From positions 1 to 64,000 of the forward strand of contig NZ_JAABNP010000019.1 in assembly GCF_009928485.1 (NCBI RefSeq): 64,000 nucleotides of DNA. The letters are read 5' to 3'. Under the pieces are notes generated by a model. That model ran no database searches. It worked only from the letters and a program-made list of their open reading frames with translations, and was not told where the DNA came from. The translations under genes were made by a program, and so were the position numbers. Every line of letters starts with the position of its first letter. Position 1 is the first letter of the stretch. This DNA is from Clostridium sp. C2-6-12. Lineage in GTDB: Bacteria > Bacillota > Clostridia > Clostridiales > Clostridiaceae. This document shows positions 38,808-49,333 of the stretch, in pieces.

Positions 38808-39566
38808 TTATAATTCAATTTTTAACTCTACAGGGCAATGATCTGATCCAGTTACATTCATATGTATATCAGCATCAATTAACTTTTCCTTTAAACATTC
38901 CGAAACTAAAAAGTAATCTATTCTCCATCCAGCATTTTTTTCTCTTGCTTTAAATCTATATGACCACCATGAATACACCTCTTCTTTATCAGGATAAAAA
39001 TATCTATAGGTGTCTATAAACCCATCATCTAAAAGCTCTCCTATTTTATTCCTCTCTTCATCTGTAAACCCAGCATTTTTTCTATTTGATTTAGGATTTT
39101 TTAAATCAATTTCCTCATGAGCAACATTTAAATCTCCGCAAACTATAACAGGTTTATTCTTTTCAAGTTCTTTTAAATAACTTCTAAACACATCTTCCCA
39201 TACCATTCTATAATCAAGTCTTTCTAATGCTTGTTTGGAATTTGGTGTATAAACATTTACTAGATAAAATTCAGGATATTCTAATGTTATTACCCTTCCT
39301 TCTTTATCATGTTCCTCAATTCCAATTCCTATTTTTACAGTTATAGGTTCTTCTTTAGTAAACACTGCTGTACCTGAATAACCTTTTTTCTCTGCATAGT
39401 TCCAATAAGACTTATATCCTTCTAAATCCAAATCTATTTGTCCTTCTTGGAGCTTACTTTCTTGAATACAAAATATATCTGCATCCACTTCTTTAAAAAA
39501 TTCTAAAAATCCCTTATTAACACAAGCTCTTAATCCATTAACATTCCATGAAATTAATTTCTTCAC
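38808..39566 (-). CDS. exoA: Exodeoxyribonuclease III
   Basis: 252 residues, normal length. AP-endonuclease family motifs: LISWNVNGLRAC, FCIQESKLQ (metal-binding Glu), VNVYTPNSK, VVCGDLNVAHEEIDL, WRIDYFLVS and GSDHCPVEL. It nicks DNA at abasic sites and degrades 3' ends. GGAGGATAT before the ATG. Stand-alone gene. Confidence 0.95.
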   Translation of the reverse strand: MKKLISWNVNGLRACVNKGFLEFFKEVDADIFCIQESKLQEGQIDLDLEGYKSYWNYAEKKGYSGTAVFTKEEPITVKIGIGIEEHDKEGRVITLEYPEFYLVNVYTPNSKQALERLDYRMVWEDVFRSYLKELEKNKPVIVCGDLNVAHEEIDLKNPKSNRKNAGFTDEERNKIGELLDDGFIDTYRYFYPDKEEVYSWWSYRFKAREKNAGWRIDYFLVSECLKEKLIDADIHMNVTGSDHCPVELKIEL

Positions 39567-39765
39567 TATTATATCCTCCGACTTTCGTAAATTCTAATCA
39601 ATAATAATTATTATATAACATAATATAGATTTAATCCACTTGATTTCATATATATTTTTTAAGTTAGTATTCTATAGTTGATTATAAAAACTAGTTATAA
39701 AATCATTAAATGATTTCATTAAAAACTGCTAGTTGTCGATTCCACATTGTTAATTGAAATCCATA

Positions 39766-40683
39766 CTATGTAATATGTAAAATAAATAAAAGTGATGTGA
39801 TTATTAAAATACTAATAGGAATACTTAATGAATTCACTACGCCTGCTAACCCTTCATCACTTTTACAATATCCTGTAAATACTGGAGAAAGCACCGAAAT
39901 AGGACCAAAAACTAATATTATTAAAATATGCTTTATCTCTATCGAAAATGGAAGTAAATAATAAATTATTATTGCAAAAATAAAAGAACTTATATAGCGT
40001 ATACCTAACATAGACACAACTTTAAACAATTGTTCTCGTTTTAAATTACATTCAAATACCATACCTATCATAAGCATTGACAAAAAAGCATTACCTACAC
40101 TTAAGTTTGAAGTAATATTGTAAATCACTTGTGGTAATTTAATTCCTGTTACAGTTATAATTAGCATTAGTAAATATGTATCAAAGGGTACAGAAGAAAA
40201 TATCTTCCTAAGAAAGCCTCTAACACTTTGATTACCACCTTCCCCTGCCACTCCAGAAGCTATTGCATAAGTTCCTCCAGTACACATTATTGAATTTCCC
40301 GTATCAAAAAGACTTGCAATTCCCACTGCATATGGTCCCAAAAAACTTTGTACATAAGGAAGTGTAAAACATCCTATGTTATATCCTGCTAGATTAAGCA
40401 TATTAAATGCTTTTTCTTTATTGTCTTTGTTCTTTGCAAATATGTACCCTATTGTTGACATGATTATATTGGCCAAAAATCCAAATAAAACAATTAAAAG
40501 CATTGATGTCTCCATTTTAAAGTTAGCAAAACCTGTAATTAATGCGCATGGCAGCGTAATATTCATAATAATTTTAGTTACAATCTTATAATCCTTAGGC
40601 CCAAACACCCCAATTCTCTTTAAAACATTACCCAAAACAATTATAAGAATGAAGCTAAATGCTTTTATTATTATCTCCCACAT
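39766..40683 (-). CDS. AEC (auxin efflux carrier)-family transporter
   Basis: 305 residues, about ten hydrophobic segments in two halves. Typical features are the N-terminal LGNVLKRIGVFGPKD, the NITLPCALITGF segment and the AGYNIGCFTLPYVQSFLGP region. Family members export small organic anions such as malate; substrate unknown. GGGAGA before the ATG. No operon partner. Confidence 0.86.
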   Translation of the reverse strand: MWEIIIKAFSFILIIVLGNVLKRIGVFGPKDYKIVTKIIMNITLPCALITGFANFKMETSMLLIVLFGFLANIIMSTIGYIFAKNKDNKEKAFNMLNLAGYNIGCFTLPYVQSFLGPYAVGIASLFDTGNSIMCTGGTYAIASGVAGEGGNQSVRGFLRKIFSSVPFDTYLLMLIITVTGIKLPQVIYNITSNLSVGNAFLSMLMIGMVFECNLKREQLFKVVSMLGIRYISSFIFAIIIYYLLPFSIEIKHILIILVFGPISVLSPVFTGYCKSDEGLAGVVNSLSIPISILIITSLLFILHIT

Positions 40684-40820
40684 CTTATCTCCCTTTCTTT
40701 TGTTATCTTATAAATTCTAATTAATATTATACATTTTAATTTATGAAATTCTAGAAGCATTTCTAATTAATAATTGAGAATTAATAATTTGCTCATAAAG
40801 ATAATTATAGCATATAAAAA

Positions 40821-40860
40821 TGACTACCTTAATAAATTTTCCATTTTATTAAGGTAATCA
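40821..40860 (-). terminator. Terminator after the YgiQ gene
   Basis: TACCTTAATAAA and TTTATTAAGGTA arms, extended by TGA/TCA pairs, followed on the minus strand by CATTTTTATA. Confidence 0.82.
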
Positions 40861-40874
40861 CTATGATTTATCTA

Positions 40875-42857
40875 CTATCTAACTCTACTTTTATGCTTTG
40901 AGGTAGTTTTTGTCTTATCTTTTCCATTAGCATTTCTTGATTTATGTTTATCACTTATTTGCTTACCCTTACTCCCTCTATTATCATTAGTTTTATTACT
41001 TTTAATGTCCTTATTACTTTGCTTATTTTTATTGTATTGGTTATTTTTAGAAGTGTTATTCTTATCTCTTATGAGACAATTAGGTCCATTTCCAATTAAA
41101 TCCGTTCTTCCTGCTTCTGTTAAAGCTTCATACACTAATGTATAGTATTTAGGATTTTTAAACTGAAGTAATGCTCTTTGCATAGCCTTTTCATGTTTAG
41201 ATTTTGGCACATAAACTTCCTTCATTGTAGCCGGATCTAGGCCAGTATAATACATAGTAGTTGCCAACGTTCCTGGAGTTGGATAAAAGTCTTGAACCTG
41301 CTCTGGCTGATAATTTATATCCCTTAAATATTCTGCAAGCTCAATAGCACATTGCAAAGTACTACCTGGATGAGACGACATTAAATACGGAATTATATAT
41401 TGCTTCTTCCCCAGCTTATTCGTTATTTTTTCAAATTTTGCAACAAATTTATCATAGGTCTCTCCTGCTGGCTTACCCATATACTTTAATACATCCTTAG
41501 ATACATGTTCAGGCGCAACTTTTAATTTTCCACTAACATGATGCTCTACCAATTCCTTAAAGAAAGTATCATCTTTATCAGCCATTATATAATCATATCT
41601 TAATCCAGACCTTACAAATGCTTTTTTTACCTTTGGAACTTTTCTTATAGCTCTAAGTAATTCCAGGAATTCAGAGTGATCTACATCCACATTGCCACAA
41701 ACATTTGGCGATAAACAATCTTTACCCTTACAGGCACCAAAAGCTAATTGCTTGCCGCAGGCAGGTTTTCTAAAGTTTGCAGTTGGTCCTCCAACATCAT
41801 GTATGTATCCTTTAAAATCAGGCATCTTTGTTATTTCTTCAACTTCTTGTAATATAGATTCTTTACTTCTACTTTGGACAACTCTACCTTGATGAAAAGT
41901 TATAGCGCAAAACTTACAATCACCAAAACAACCTCTTGAGCTTACAGTACTAAATTTAACTTCTTCTATTGCAGGTATTCCACCTTTTGCTTCATATACT
42001 GGATGATAATTTCTCATATAAGGCAAATTATACACTTCATCTAATTCTTCTCTGTTTAATGGAGTTTCTGGAATATTTTGAACCAAATATTTATTTCCAT
42101 GTTTTTGAACTAAAATATGCCCTCTTACGGAATCTTGTTCATCATCTTCAATCTTACTGGCAAGTGCATATTTACGTTTGTCTATACTCACTTCTTTATA
42201 CGAAGGTATTTCAATATAATCCTGAATATCTTCTAAACTTTCAGTAAGATAACAAGTCCCCCTAACATAAGTAATATCCTTTGCACGAACTTTATTCTTT
42301 AAACTTTCTGCTACAGCAACAATTTGCTTTTCCCCCATACTGTAAATCAAAAGATCAGCTGTACTATCTACAAGTATTGACTTTCTTACTTTGTCACTCC
42401 AATAATCATAATGAGCAAATCTTCTAAGACTTGCTTCAATACCACCTATTACTATATCAATATCTTTATATGCTTCTCTTATTTTATTACAATATACAAT
42501 AGTTGCCATATCTGGTCTATGACCCATTTCGCCACCTGGAGAATAAAGATCCTTTTCTCTTAGCTTTTTACTAACTGTATAGTGGTTAACCATTGAATCC
42601 ATATTTCCTGCATTGACTAAGAAAGCATATTTCGGTCTCCCTAGTCTCTGAAAATCGTAGATATTTTTCCAATCCGGCTGCGGTATTATTCCAACTTTGT
42701 ACCCTTGTGCTTCAAGCACCCTTGAAATAATTGCAGTTCCAAAACTATGATGATCTATATATGCATCTGCTGTGACTATTATAAAATCGCACTCATCCCA
42801 GCCTCTTTCTCTCATATCTTTTTTACTTATGGGTAAAAATTTCTTTTCATTTAACAT
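40875..42857 (-). CDS. YgiQ-family radical SAM protein
   Basis: 660 residues. N-terminal UPF0313 region ([34 protein letters not shown]), then radical SAM cluster motif [18 protein letters not shown] (CxxxCxxC) near residue 325, and conserved [16 protein letters not shown] and PYLMSSHPG segments. A disordered Lys/Asn/Ser-rich tail takes the last 60 or so residues. The enzyme class is common in anaerobes but its reaction is unknown. Confidence 0.92.
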   Translation of the reverse strand: MLNEKKFLPISKKDMRERGWDECDFIIVTADAYIDHHSFGTAIISRVLEAQGYKVGIIPQPDWKNIYDFQRLGRPKYAFLVNAGNMDSMVNHYTVSKKLREKDLYSPGGEMGHRPDMATIVYCNKIREAYKDIDIVIGGIEASLRRFAHYDYWSDKVRKSILVDSTADLLIYSMGEKQIVAVAESLKNKVRAKDITYVRGTCYLTESLEDIQDYIEIPSYKEVSIDKRKYALASKIEDDEQDSVRGHILVQKHGNKYLVQNIPETPLNREELDEVYNLPYMRNYHPVYEAKGGIPAIEEVKFSTVSSRGCFGDCKFCAITFHQGRVVQSRSKESILQEVEEITKMPDFKGYIHDVGGPTANFRKPACGKQLAFGACKGKDCLSPNVCGNVDVDHSEFLELLRAIRKVPKVKKAFVRSGLRYDYIMADKDDTFFKELVEHHVSGKLKVAPEHVSKDVLKYMGKPAGETYDKFVAKFEKITNKLGKKQYIIPYLMSSHPGSTLQCAIELAEYLRDINYQPEQVQDFYPTPGTLATTMYYTGLDPATMKEVYVPKSKHEKAMQRALLQFKNPKYYTLVYEALTEAGRTDLIGNGPNCLIRDKNNTSKNNQYNKNKQSNKDIKSNKTNDNRGSKGKQISDKHKSRNANGKDKTKTTSKHKSRVR

Positions 42858-43021
42858 GCTTCCACCTACTTAATTTCCTTTTGCGTAATTTTCCCTTTGG
42901 TTATTATAACATAAAGACTCTTAATTCTGTATGTATATAATACTATTTCATTCATTTATCTGTAAAATTCATCTTAATTAACTTGATACTCTTTTAAGTT
43001 TCATATTTATTTCATTTTAAA

Positions 43022-43056
43022 ACAAAATTTATAAATAAATTATTTATAAATTTTGT
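43022..43056. repeat. 35-nt near-perfect palindrome
   Basis: Arms of 17 nt (43022-43038 and 43040-43056) are exactly complementary around one central base. It is all A/T except at the ends. It lies 73 nt upstream of the Cys-rich small gene and could be a cruciform, an operator or the end of some transcript. Confidence 0.7.
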
Positions 43057-43128
43057 GTACATTTTTTAATTATGTTGAATATATTATTACTATAACAAAT
43101 GATTAAAGATTCAAAGGAGAAATAAATT

Positions 43129-43257
43129 ATGAGTAGATGTTGTAGAAGATGTTGCTGTAATAGATGTTGTAACAACTGTTGCGGATTTAATAATTGTGGT
43201 TTTAATAATGGATTTAATAACGGTTTTAGTTGGTGGCCTCTATTATTTTTCTTATAA
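43129..43257 (+). CDS. Cysteine-rich 42-residue peptide
   Basis: AAAGGAG lies 8 nt before the ATG. The peptide has ten Cys among its first 23 residues (RCCRRCCCNRCCNNCCGF), then repeated (G)FNN units (residues 19-33) and a hydrophobic WWPLLFFL end. Such Cys-rich, Gly/Asn-repeat small proteins with hydrophobic tails occur among spore-coat or YjcZ-like proteins, but I cannot assign a family. A minus-strand frame over the same bases is low-complexity and lacks a ribosome site. Confidence 0.72.
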   Translation: MSRCCRRCCCNRCCNNCCGFNNCGFNNGFNNGFSWWPLLFFL

Positions 43258-43387
43258 AATTTATTAATAAATATTTTTTTAGTATTTTTGATCATAAGAT
43301 ACAGATGATAAATTCTTTATCTTCAGGAATCAAAAGTGTTTGATGCTTTTAGAAAGATAAAGATTAATGATTAAATTTTAATATAAG

Positions 43388-43428
43388 AAATGCATGGACT
43401 GTTTATATATTAAACTTTCCATGCATTT
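43388..43428. terminator. Terminator after the PFL/ACT operon
   Basis: AAATGCATGGA and TCCATGCATTT (11-bp perfect arms) with T-rich sequence on either side. It also bounds the Cys-rich gene on the other strand. Confidence 0.75.
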
Positions 43429-43517
43429 TCAATTTACATATACATATATAAAATCTAAGCTATATTGTTCATCAAACTAGAAGTTTTCAATCACTTATGA
43501 ATTGAGTAAGAATTATT

Positions 43518-44873
43518 TTAATTTTTAAATGAATGTATTGGAGCTGGAATTCTTCCACCTCTATTTGCAAAAAGCTCTGAAGATTTTCCATTGACCTTCA
43601 TTACTGGTGCTGTGCCTAAAAGCCCTCCAAATTCAACCATATCTCCAACTGTGCATCCTGGTGCTGGTATTATTCTAACAGCTGTAGTCTTATTGTTAAT
43701 TACTCCTATAGCTGCTTCATCTGCAATCATACCTGCAATTGTTGAAGTAGGTGTATCTCCAGGAATTGCAATCATATCAAGGCCAACTGAACATACACAT
43801 GTCATACCTTCTAATTTTTCCAAGTTCAATGCTCCACTATTAACTGCATCAATCATTCCTGCATCTTCTGACACTGGTATGAAAGCTCCACTTAAGCCTC
43901 CAACATGACTACAAGCCATAACTCCACCTTTTTTAACTGCATCATTAAGCATAGCTAAGGCTGCAATAGTTCCATGAGTTCCAACTTGTTCTAAACCTAT
44001 TTCTTCTAAAATTTCTGCAACTGAATCTCCAACAGCTGGTGTTGGCGCTAAAGATAGGTCAACTATACCAAAAGGTACACCTAATCTTTTTGATGCTTCA
44101 TTTGCAACTAATTCTCCCATTCTTGTAACCTTAAATGCTGTTTGTTTAATAGTTTCAGCTACTACATCAAAAGATTCTCCTCTTACTTTTTCAAGCGCTC
44201 TCTTAACTACTCCTGGTCCACTAACTCCAACATTTATGATTCTTTCAGCTTCTCCAACCCCATGAAAAGCTCCTGCCATAAACGGATTATCTTCAACTGC
44301 ATTAGCAAACACAACCAATTTTGCACATCCAAAACCTTTTTGGTCTTTAGTAAGTTCTGCCGTTCTCTTGATGACTTCAGCCATATCTCTTACAGCATTC
44401 ATATTTATTCCTGATTTAGTACATCCAACATTAACTGATGCACATACCTTTTTTGTTACAGCTAAAGCTTCAGGAATTGATTGAATTAAAATTTTATCTC
44501 CTTTTGTACAGCCCTTTTGAACTAAAGCAGAAAAACCTCCTAAAAAGTCTATTCCTAGTGTCTCAGCTGCTCTATCTAAAGTTCTTGCAAATTCCACATA
44601 ACTAGTTTCATTTGTAGCACCTGCAATTATAGACATTGGAGTTATTGAAACTCTTTTATTTACAATTGGAATTCCAAATTCATTTTCTATTTGTCTTCCA
44701 ACTTCAACCAAACGTTCAGCTGATTTAGTAATTTTATCATATATTTTAATTCTAGCTTTATCACCATCTGGATCTATACAATCAAGTAATGATATTCCCA
44801 TTGTTATAGTTCTTACATCTAATTTTTCTTCTTCGATCATTTTAATCGTTTCAAGTATATTATTAGTATTCAT
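43518..44873 (-). CDS. PFL-family protein (UPF0210/DUF711)
   Basis: 451 residues, usual length. Characteristic stretches: [21 protein letters not shown] at the N-terminus, [34 protein letters not shown] and a C-terminal [22 protein letters not shown]. The fold is related to pyruvate formate-lyase, but function is unknown. It follows the ACT-domain gene by 13 nt; this pair is conserved in many Firmicutes, which suggests amino-acid-linked regulation. Confidence 0.92.
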   Translation of the reverse strand: MNTNNILETIKMIEEEKLDVRTITMGISLLDCIDPDGDKARIKIYDKITKSAERLVEVGRQIENEFGIPIVNKRVSITPMSIIAGATNETSYVEFARTLDRAAETLGIDFLGGFSALVQKGCTKGDKILIQSIPEALAVTKKVCASVNVGCTKSGINMNAVRDMAEVIKRTAELTKDQKGFGCAKLVVFANAVEDNPFMAGAFHGVGEAERIINVGVSGPGVVKRALEKVRGESFDVVAETIKQTAFKVTRMGELVANEASKRLGVPFGIVDLSLAPTPAVGDSVAEILEEIGLEQVGTHGTIAALAMLNDAVKKGGVMACSHVGGLSGAFIPVSEDAGMIDAVNSGALNLEKLEGMTCVCSVGLDMIAIPGDTPTSTIAGMIADEAAIGVINNKTTAVRIIPAPGCTVGDMVEFGGLLGTAPVMKVNGKSSELFANRGGRIPAPIHSFKN

Positions 44874-44886
44874 AAAGCCCTCCTAA

Positions 44887-45156
44887 TTATAGCGAATGCA
44901 TTGATTTGAATATTTCTTCTCTTTGGATCTTAACTTCTACCCCAAGTCTTTCACCTTCTGCTGTTAGTCCTGCGCGAACTTCTTCAAAGCTACCTTTCAT
45001 ATCTGTACATTCTAATACCATTATCATTGTGAAAAAGCCCTGCATTATAGTTTGATTAACATCTAATATATTGATGTTATATTCTAACATTTTTTGACTT
45101 ACCCCTGCTATAATACCAACTTTGTCTTGCCCAATTACTGTTAATATTGCTTTCAT
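44887..45156 (-). CDS. ACT-domain protein (UPF0237)
   Basis: 89 residues forming a single ACT domain: AILTVIGQDKVGIIAGVSQKMLEYNINILDVNQT and FFTMIMVLECTD. It likely binds a small ligand such as an amino acid and works with the PFL-family protein encoded 13 nt downstream. AGTAGAT is a weak ribosome site. Confidence 0.92.
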   Translation of the reverse strand: MKAILTVIGQDKVGIIAGVSQKMLEYNINILDVNQTIMQGFFTMIMVLECTDMKGSFEEVRAGLTAEGERLGVEVKIQREEIFKSMHSL

Positions 45157-45200
45157 GCTTATCTACTCCATTCATATGTTATTTCAGATGTATATTAAAA

Positions 45201-45232
45201 ATATTATCCAATTCTTATGAATTGGATAATAT
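45201..45232 (-). terminator. Terminator after the polysaccharide deacetylase gene
   Basis: ATATTATCCAATTC and GAATTGGATAATAT, 14-bp perfect arms with a 4-nt loop; TTTTTAAT follows on the minus strand. Confidence 0.82.
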
Positions 45233-45369
45233 CAAAAACTACATCACTGCTATATTCATTCTATAATTTATATTATATTTTGTCAATTTTATCAGAACAT
45301 TTTATGATATATTTTTATTTTTGTTCGTCTCTATAATAAATATTCTTTACAATTTATCGTTTAATATAG

Positions 45370-46251
45370 TTATTTTGCCGTTTGATTTAATATTTTTTCT
45401 ATATTATAAGGTTTATATGTATAATCCACACACATTCTGTATAATTTATCAGGATTATCTCCTATACCAACATACCCTCTGTCTATTGTAAATCCCATAG
45501 AGTAGCCTGCTTCGGAAACAGCCTTTATTGTATCATCATTATACTTTCCTTCTGGATAAGCAATTGAAAAAACAGGTTTACCAGTTAATTTTTCTAATGT
45601 TTCTTTAGAATTTTTAAGTTCGCTTAATTGTTCTTCATAAGATAGCTCCGAAAGCCTTCTATGTGAAACAGTATGGGATTCTATGTCAATTCCATAATCA
45701 CTCATTTCTTTGACACTGCTTGGTGACAAATATTCTTTTCCATCTAAATAGCTAGAAATCACAAAAATAGTTGCATTCATATTAAATTCTTTTAATATAG
45801 GGAATGCATTTGTATAGTTGTCCATATAACCATCATCAAAAGTTATTAAAACACTTTTTTCAGGAACAGGCTTGTCCCCTAAAATATATTCTTTAAATTG
45901 TGCCATAGTTAATGTTGTATATCCATTATCTTTTACAGCTTTAAGATGCTGTCTAAACTTTTCTGGTGAAATAATGATAGGACTTTTCCCTGATGGATCT
46001 TTATTTATTGAATGATAGCATATTACTGGTATTTTGATTTTATCATTTCTAGAACTTTTTACTTCTTCTACAGATGTATTTTCTGTGTTTGAAGCTTCTA
46101 CTTTTGTCGAGACTTCCTTTGAAGATGGTTTTGAATTACCAGTAGCACCATAAGCTGCAATAACAATTACACTAATACATAGCAATAACTTAACCAGCAC
46201 TGATCCCATATTTATTTTTTTAACTCTTTTATTTTTCTTCCTTGTTTTCAT
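45370..46251 (-). CDS. Polysaccharide deacetylase, membrane-anchored
   Basis: 293 residues. Very basic N-terminus, one membrane segment about residues 17-38, Ser/Glu-rich linker, then NodB domain: metal Asp pair in LITFDDGYMDNY and the SHTVSHRRLSEL His motif, with FSIAYPEGKYND later. It removes acetyl groups from extracellular polysaccharide or peptidoglycan. Single gene. Confidence 0.92.
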   Translation of the reverse strand: MKTRKKNKRVKKINMGSVLVKLLLCISVIVIAAYGATGNSKPSSKEVSTKVEASNTENTSVEEVKSSRNDKIKIPVICYHSINKDPSGKSPIIISPEKFRQHLKAVKDNGYTTLTMAQFKEYILGDKPVPEKSVLITFDDGYMDNYTNAFPILKEFNMNATIFVISSYLDGKEYLSPSSVKEMSDYGIDIESHTVSHRRLSELSYEEQLSELKNSKETLEKLTGKPVFSIAYPEGKYNDDTIKAVSEAGYSMGFTIDRGYVGIGDNPDKLYRMCVDYTYKPYNIEKILNQTAK

Positions 46252-46348
46252 TTATTTTTCCTGCTTTCATATAATTCAAATACAATTTTAAAGCAGCAAG
46301 CTAATTTCACATACTTACTGCCTTAAAACTATATTATTAATTTAATAA

Positions 46349-46642
46349 TTAATTTCTTGCGCTTATCTTTGTAGTGCTTAAATGTTCTCCTGATATTCTT
46401 TCTTTTCTTTTGGATTTGCCATAGTCATTTGAAAAATATATAATTAGACTTTCATCATTGCTTTCAGCGTTAACTTGATACATTACACTTTGAACATATC
46501 CATGGATAAAATCATCTTTGCTGAAAGACAAATTTATTTCAGTACCAACCTTAGTAATTACATTAATTACATCTTTCAAATCCTTTGACTCTTTTGTAAA
46601 AACAATATCACCGCTGTCTATAAGACAAAACTCAACCTTCAT
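46349..46642 (-). CDS. Hypothetical protein
   Basis: 97 residues from the ATG at 46642, chosen because GGGAGG lies 8 nt upstream. Predicted alpha/beta, no signal, basic C-terminus (KSKRKERISGEHLSTTKI). I do not recognise the family. It sits between the deacetylase and an 280-bp gap that contains only a weak AAGGTG/CACCT hairpin near 46785-46815. Confidence 0.6.
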   Translation of the reverse strand: MKVEFCLIDSGDIVFTKESKDLKDVINVITKVGTEINLSFSKDDFIHGYVQSVMYQVNAESNDESLIIYFSNDYGKSKRKERISGEHLSTTKISARN

Positions 46643-46934
46643 ATATTTCACCTCCCGCTTAATTTAAATTATATAATATATATTTTATATTTCAACCCTA
46701 AAACATCAATTTGCTAATAAGCACAAGGAAAGAATTAGTATCTAGTATTTGTTTAAAATCCAAATTCTTTAATTGTTACAACAAAATAAGGTGCTCTATA
46801 TCGAACACCTCATTTATTAATTTAACCGCTGCAAATAATTTTAGTGACTTTAGTACAATTTAAGTACTTCATAAATTCAAAAAATATCTCAAGCCCTTAT
46901 AATTGATTTACTGGTCTCAAGTATGTTTTTGTTA

Positions 46935-47165
46935 TCATTCCCATTCAATGGTTAGAATCTCTAATTCACCTTCTTTTAAGGATACCTTATATCCATCTGT
47001 AACCAACCAAGCTGCTAAATCTGTAACCATATTCCTTCGAATCTCATCTCTTTTACTTACTGCAAAAACTGCTGAAACTTTATTAACTCCAGCTCTTTTC
47101 CCCTGCTGTATATTTCTTAATATTATGTTCTTATTTTCATTTAATCTTTGTTCGTATTCATTCAC
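46935..47165 (-). CDS. Hypothetical protein, 76 residues
   Basis: GTG at 47165 has GGGAGG 7 nt upstream. The product is an N-terminal charged helix (NEYEQRLNENKNIILRNIQQ), then an SAVFAVSKRDEIRRNMVTDLAAWLVTDGYKV region and an acidic beta end. No family recognised. A plus-strand frame over the same bases lacks a ribosome site. Confidence 0.6.
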   Translation of the reverse strand: MNEYEQRLNENKNIILRNIQQGKRAGVNKVSAVFAVSKRDEIRRNMVTDLAAWLVTDGYKVSLKEGELEILTIEWE

Positions 47166-47370
47166 AATATTTCCTCCCAAAAATTATTTAATAAATTAAT
47201 TATTCTTTAGAAGATGTTTTGTATCACCTATTAAATTTTATTTATCCTCATATAATTTTATGATATATACTTTTAAGTTATTCCATATTCATTATTATAA
47301 AAATCACAGTTTTATTAAAAGAAGCAAAACCCAAAAACAATTAATATTACTCTTTATTTTTCTAAATATA

Positions 47371-47412
47371 AAAAGAGCCCTATTAAATGTACTAAACATT
47401 TAATATAGCTCA
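47371..47412 (-). terminator. Terminator after the Lrp-family gene
   Basis: On the minus strand, GAGC-tat-ATTAAATGT pairs with ACATTTAAT-agg-GCTC, followed by TTTTTATA. Confidence 0.85.
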
Positions 47413-47429
47413 CAAATAATTTATGTATA

Positions 47430-47888
47430 TTATTCTTTATCAATTTCCGAAGACACATCTATTCCCCTATGTTCAACTGCTGTTGAGAAAACTATTTGAG
47501 TTTCTGTGTTACCAAACTTTTGAAGTTCACCAATAAAAGCATCCAATTCTAATGTTGTATGATAAGCAACCTTGATTAGCATTGAATACTTGCCTGTTAC
47601 ACAATTGCACTCCAGTACATTAGGACATGATGCTATAAAAGGATAAAACTCAGGTTTTTGTTTAGGTGACATTTCCAAGTTAATAAACGCCTTAATGTTA
47701 TAACCTAATTTTAACGGATCAACATGAGCTGAATATCCAGTGATTACTTTTGCTTTTTCTAATTTTTCAATACGAGCTGATACTGCTGGTGTTGATAAAA
47801 ACACTTCTTCTGCTAAATGTTTTAGTGGATAACGTGCATTTTTTTGTAAAAGTTCAATTATCTTATAATCAATTTTATCCATTTCCAA
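47430..47888 (-). CDS. Lrp/AsnC-family regulator
   Basis: 152 residues. N-terminal HTH (MDKIDYKIIELLQKNARYPLKHLAEEVFLSTPAVSARIEKLEKAKVI) and C-terminal RAM ligand domain (VLECNCVTGKYSMLIKV). It binds DNA as a dimer or octamer in response to amino acids. Possibly controls nearby metabolism, but no divergent target gene is seen. The 47889-48282 stretch upstream holds two imperfect hairpins (47953-47996 and 48177-48212). Confidence 0.9.
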   Translation of the reverse strand: MEMDKIDYKIIELLQKNARYPLKHLAEEVFLSTPAVSARIEKLEKAKVITGYSAHVDPLKLGYNIKAFINLEMSPKQKPEFYPFIASCPNVLECNCVTGKYSMLIKVAYHTTLELDAFIGELQKFGNTETQIVFSTAVEHRGIDVSSEIDKE

Positions 47889-48176
47889 TACCTCTATTCC
47901 TCTGAAATTACTTTACTAACATATATCAAATCTTTTTACTAAAATATATAATAAAAAGGCATATCAAATAATCCACAGTTACTGATACGCCTCTTTGCGC
48001 TATTTTATTAAATTAATATCTTTAAAATGAAAATCTTTTTTCTCTAATTATATTTTATATGCCTTTTTTAAAATAAACAAGAGTTTTCTTTTATTTAAAT
48101 AAATAATGTAGAATATCTTTTCATTTTTTTGCATATAATATAATGAACATAACTATATAAATTGTTCTAATTAACC

Positions 48177-48212
48177 AAATAGATGGCATATACAAAAGTA
48201 TGCTATCTATTT
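48177..48212 (+). terminator. Terminator-like hairpin with T-run on the plus strand
   Basis: AAATAGATGGCATA and TATGCTATCTATTT arms (one mismatch), followed by TTATTTT on the plus strand. No plus-strand gene precedes it, so it could instead end the minus-strand gene at 48283 with poor tail, or belong to a small RNA. Confidence 0.45.
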
Positions 48213-48282
48213 TTATTTTGAATATATTGTTTTACTTTAAATAAAGAAAATAATACTTAAATCAAAATCTAATTAAATTAAA

Positions 48283-48822
48283 TCAACTTAAACAATATTC
48301 ATCACTAACATAAGTAATTGGAATTCTTTGAAGTTTATTAAACTGATTTTTAGTTTCAATATTAAAGAAATTTCTAGAAGAACCTCCAAACATATTAGAA
48401 AAATAATCTTCCATGTAGCATCCCTCTGGCAATTCTTTTTGCATTTTTATAAACAGTTCTCTTAAATCATAACCTTCAACTTTATAACAGGATTCCTTTA
48501 AACATAACGAAAGCGAATTATTGTAGTAATTTTTTCTTCTTTCCACACGAAGGAAAAATTCTTTTATAATTTCTTCATTATTATAAATTAATGTTATTGG
48601 AATTTTAACATCTAATACATAATCTATCAACTCATCATCTTTCAAATAAAAAAATTCATTAAATTCTTCTGAATTTTCCCCATAGAACTCAAAATTCAAA
48701 CTGTCGTTTTTAAAAGTATATCCTCTTACTTTAAGTAAAAACTCTTCTCTTGAAAAATATACTGTTGCCTGCTCGCATCCTAAATTATCAGTATATAAAG
48801 CAGCATATTTTAATTTGACCAT
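48283..48822 (-). CDS. Hypothetical protein, 179 residues
   Basis: Soluble, acidic, alternating strands and helices; begins MVKLKYAALYTDNLGCEQATVYFSREEF. A Tyr/Phe-rich middle and a KESCYKVEGYDLRELFIKMQ segment. No family recognised. The upstream ribosome site AAAGAGGGGGATA is about 9 nt from the ATG. Confidence 0.65.
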   Translation of the reverse strand: MVKLKYAALYTDNLGCEQATVYFSREEFLLKVRGYTFKNDSLNFEFYGENSEEFNEFFYLKDDELIDYVLDVKIPITLIYNNEEIIKEFFLRVERRKNYYNNSLSLCLKESCYKVEGYDLRELFIKMQKELPEGCYMEDYFSNMFGGSSRNFFNIETKNQFNKLQRIPITYVSDEYCLS

Positions 48823-48948
48823 ATAATTCTTTATATCCCCCTCTTTTTAAACTTTTTCTTATACCCACATATGTTTTCTCAAAACCACCTTAATATTATA
48901 TTACACTTTACCATAAATTAGAAGAACAAAATATATAAATTTTCATTT

Positions 48949-49305
48949 TCACTTAATGAAAGTCTTACTTTGTGGTTCGTAAAAAGATAATTCATACTTC
49001 TTCGCATACTCCTGAACTAAATTATTAACGTACTCAGCCCTGCTGAATTCACATGACATAATAATATGACCTTCAGATTTATCAAAAATCACATTCCAAG
49101 GACACAACTCTAAATCCCCAACTTCCTTTTCATCAATATCATCTATTTCTGGATGTTTCGATGTCAATTCTTCATAAAATTCTTGAGTTCTTTGAGTCGG
49201 TCCAATTAATGAAGTATCCCCTTCACAAAGCTTTAAATATAATTTCTCAGCTTCTTCTTTATTTTTAACATAATTAGAATGCCACACCGCGCAATTCCAG
49301 CTCAT
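48949..49305 (-). CDS. Hypothetical protein, 118 residues
   Basis: Start chosen at the ATG at 49305 with AGGTGAT 7 nt upstream; a GTG inside that site is less likely. It begins MSWNCAVWHSNYVKNKEEAEKL, mostly helical, soluble. Family not recognised. It lies 28 nt downstream of the lipoprotein gene at 49334. Confidence 0.62.
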   Translation of the reverse strand: MSWNCAVWHSNYVKNKEEAEKLYLKLCEGDTSLIGPTQRTQEFYEELTSKHPEIDDIDEKEVGDLELCPWNVIFDKSEGHIIMSCEFSRAEYVNNLVQEYAKKYELSFYEPQSKTFIK

Positions 49306-49333
49306 AATATTTATCACCTGTATTCCTCTAATA

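Noticed and set aside
43044-43295. Minus-strand 83-codon frame with runs of Leu, Gln and Pro
   Set aside because: It is the shadow of the Cys-rich plus-strand gene; it has no ribosome site and its low complexity comes from TGT-rich codons read backwards.
46903-47199. Plus-strand 98-codon frame opposite the 76-residue gene
   Set aside because: No ribosome site; the minus-strand gene has GGGAGG at the right distance and a more protein-like composition.
47953-47996. Hairpin AAAAAGGCATATCA / TGATACGCCTCTTT considered as a riboswitch or terminator
   Set aside because: Several mismatches, no T-run and no recognised riboswitch core; left as an unassigned feature of the gap.
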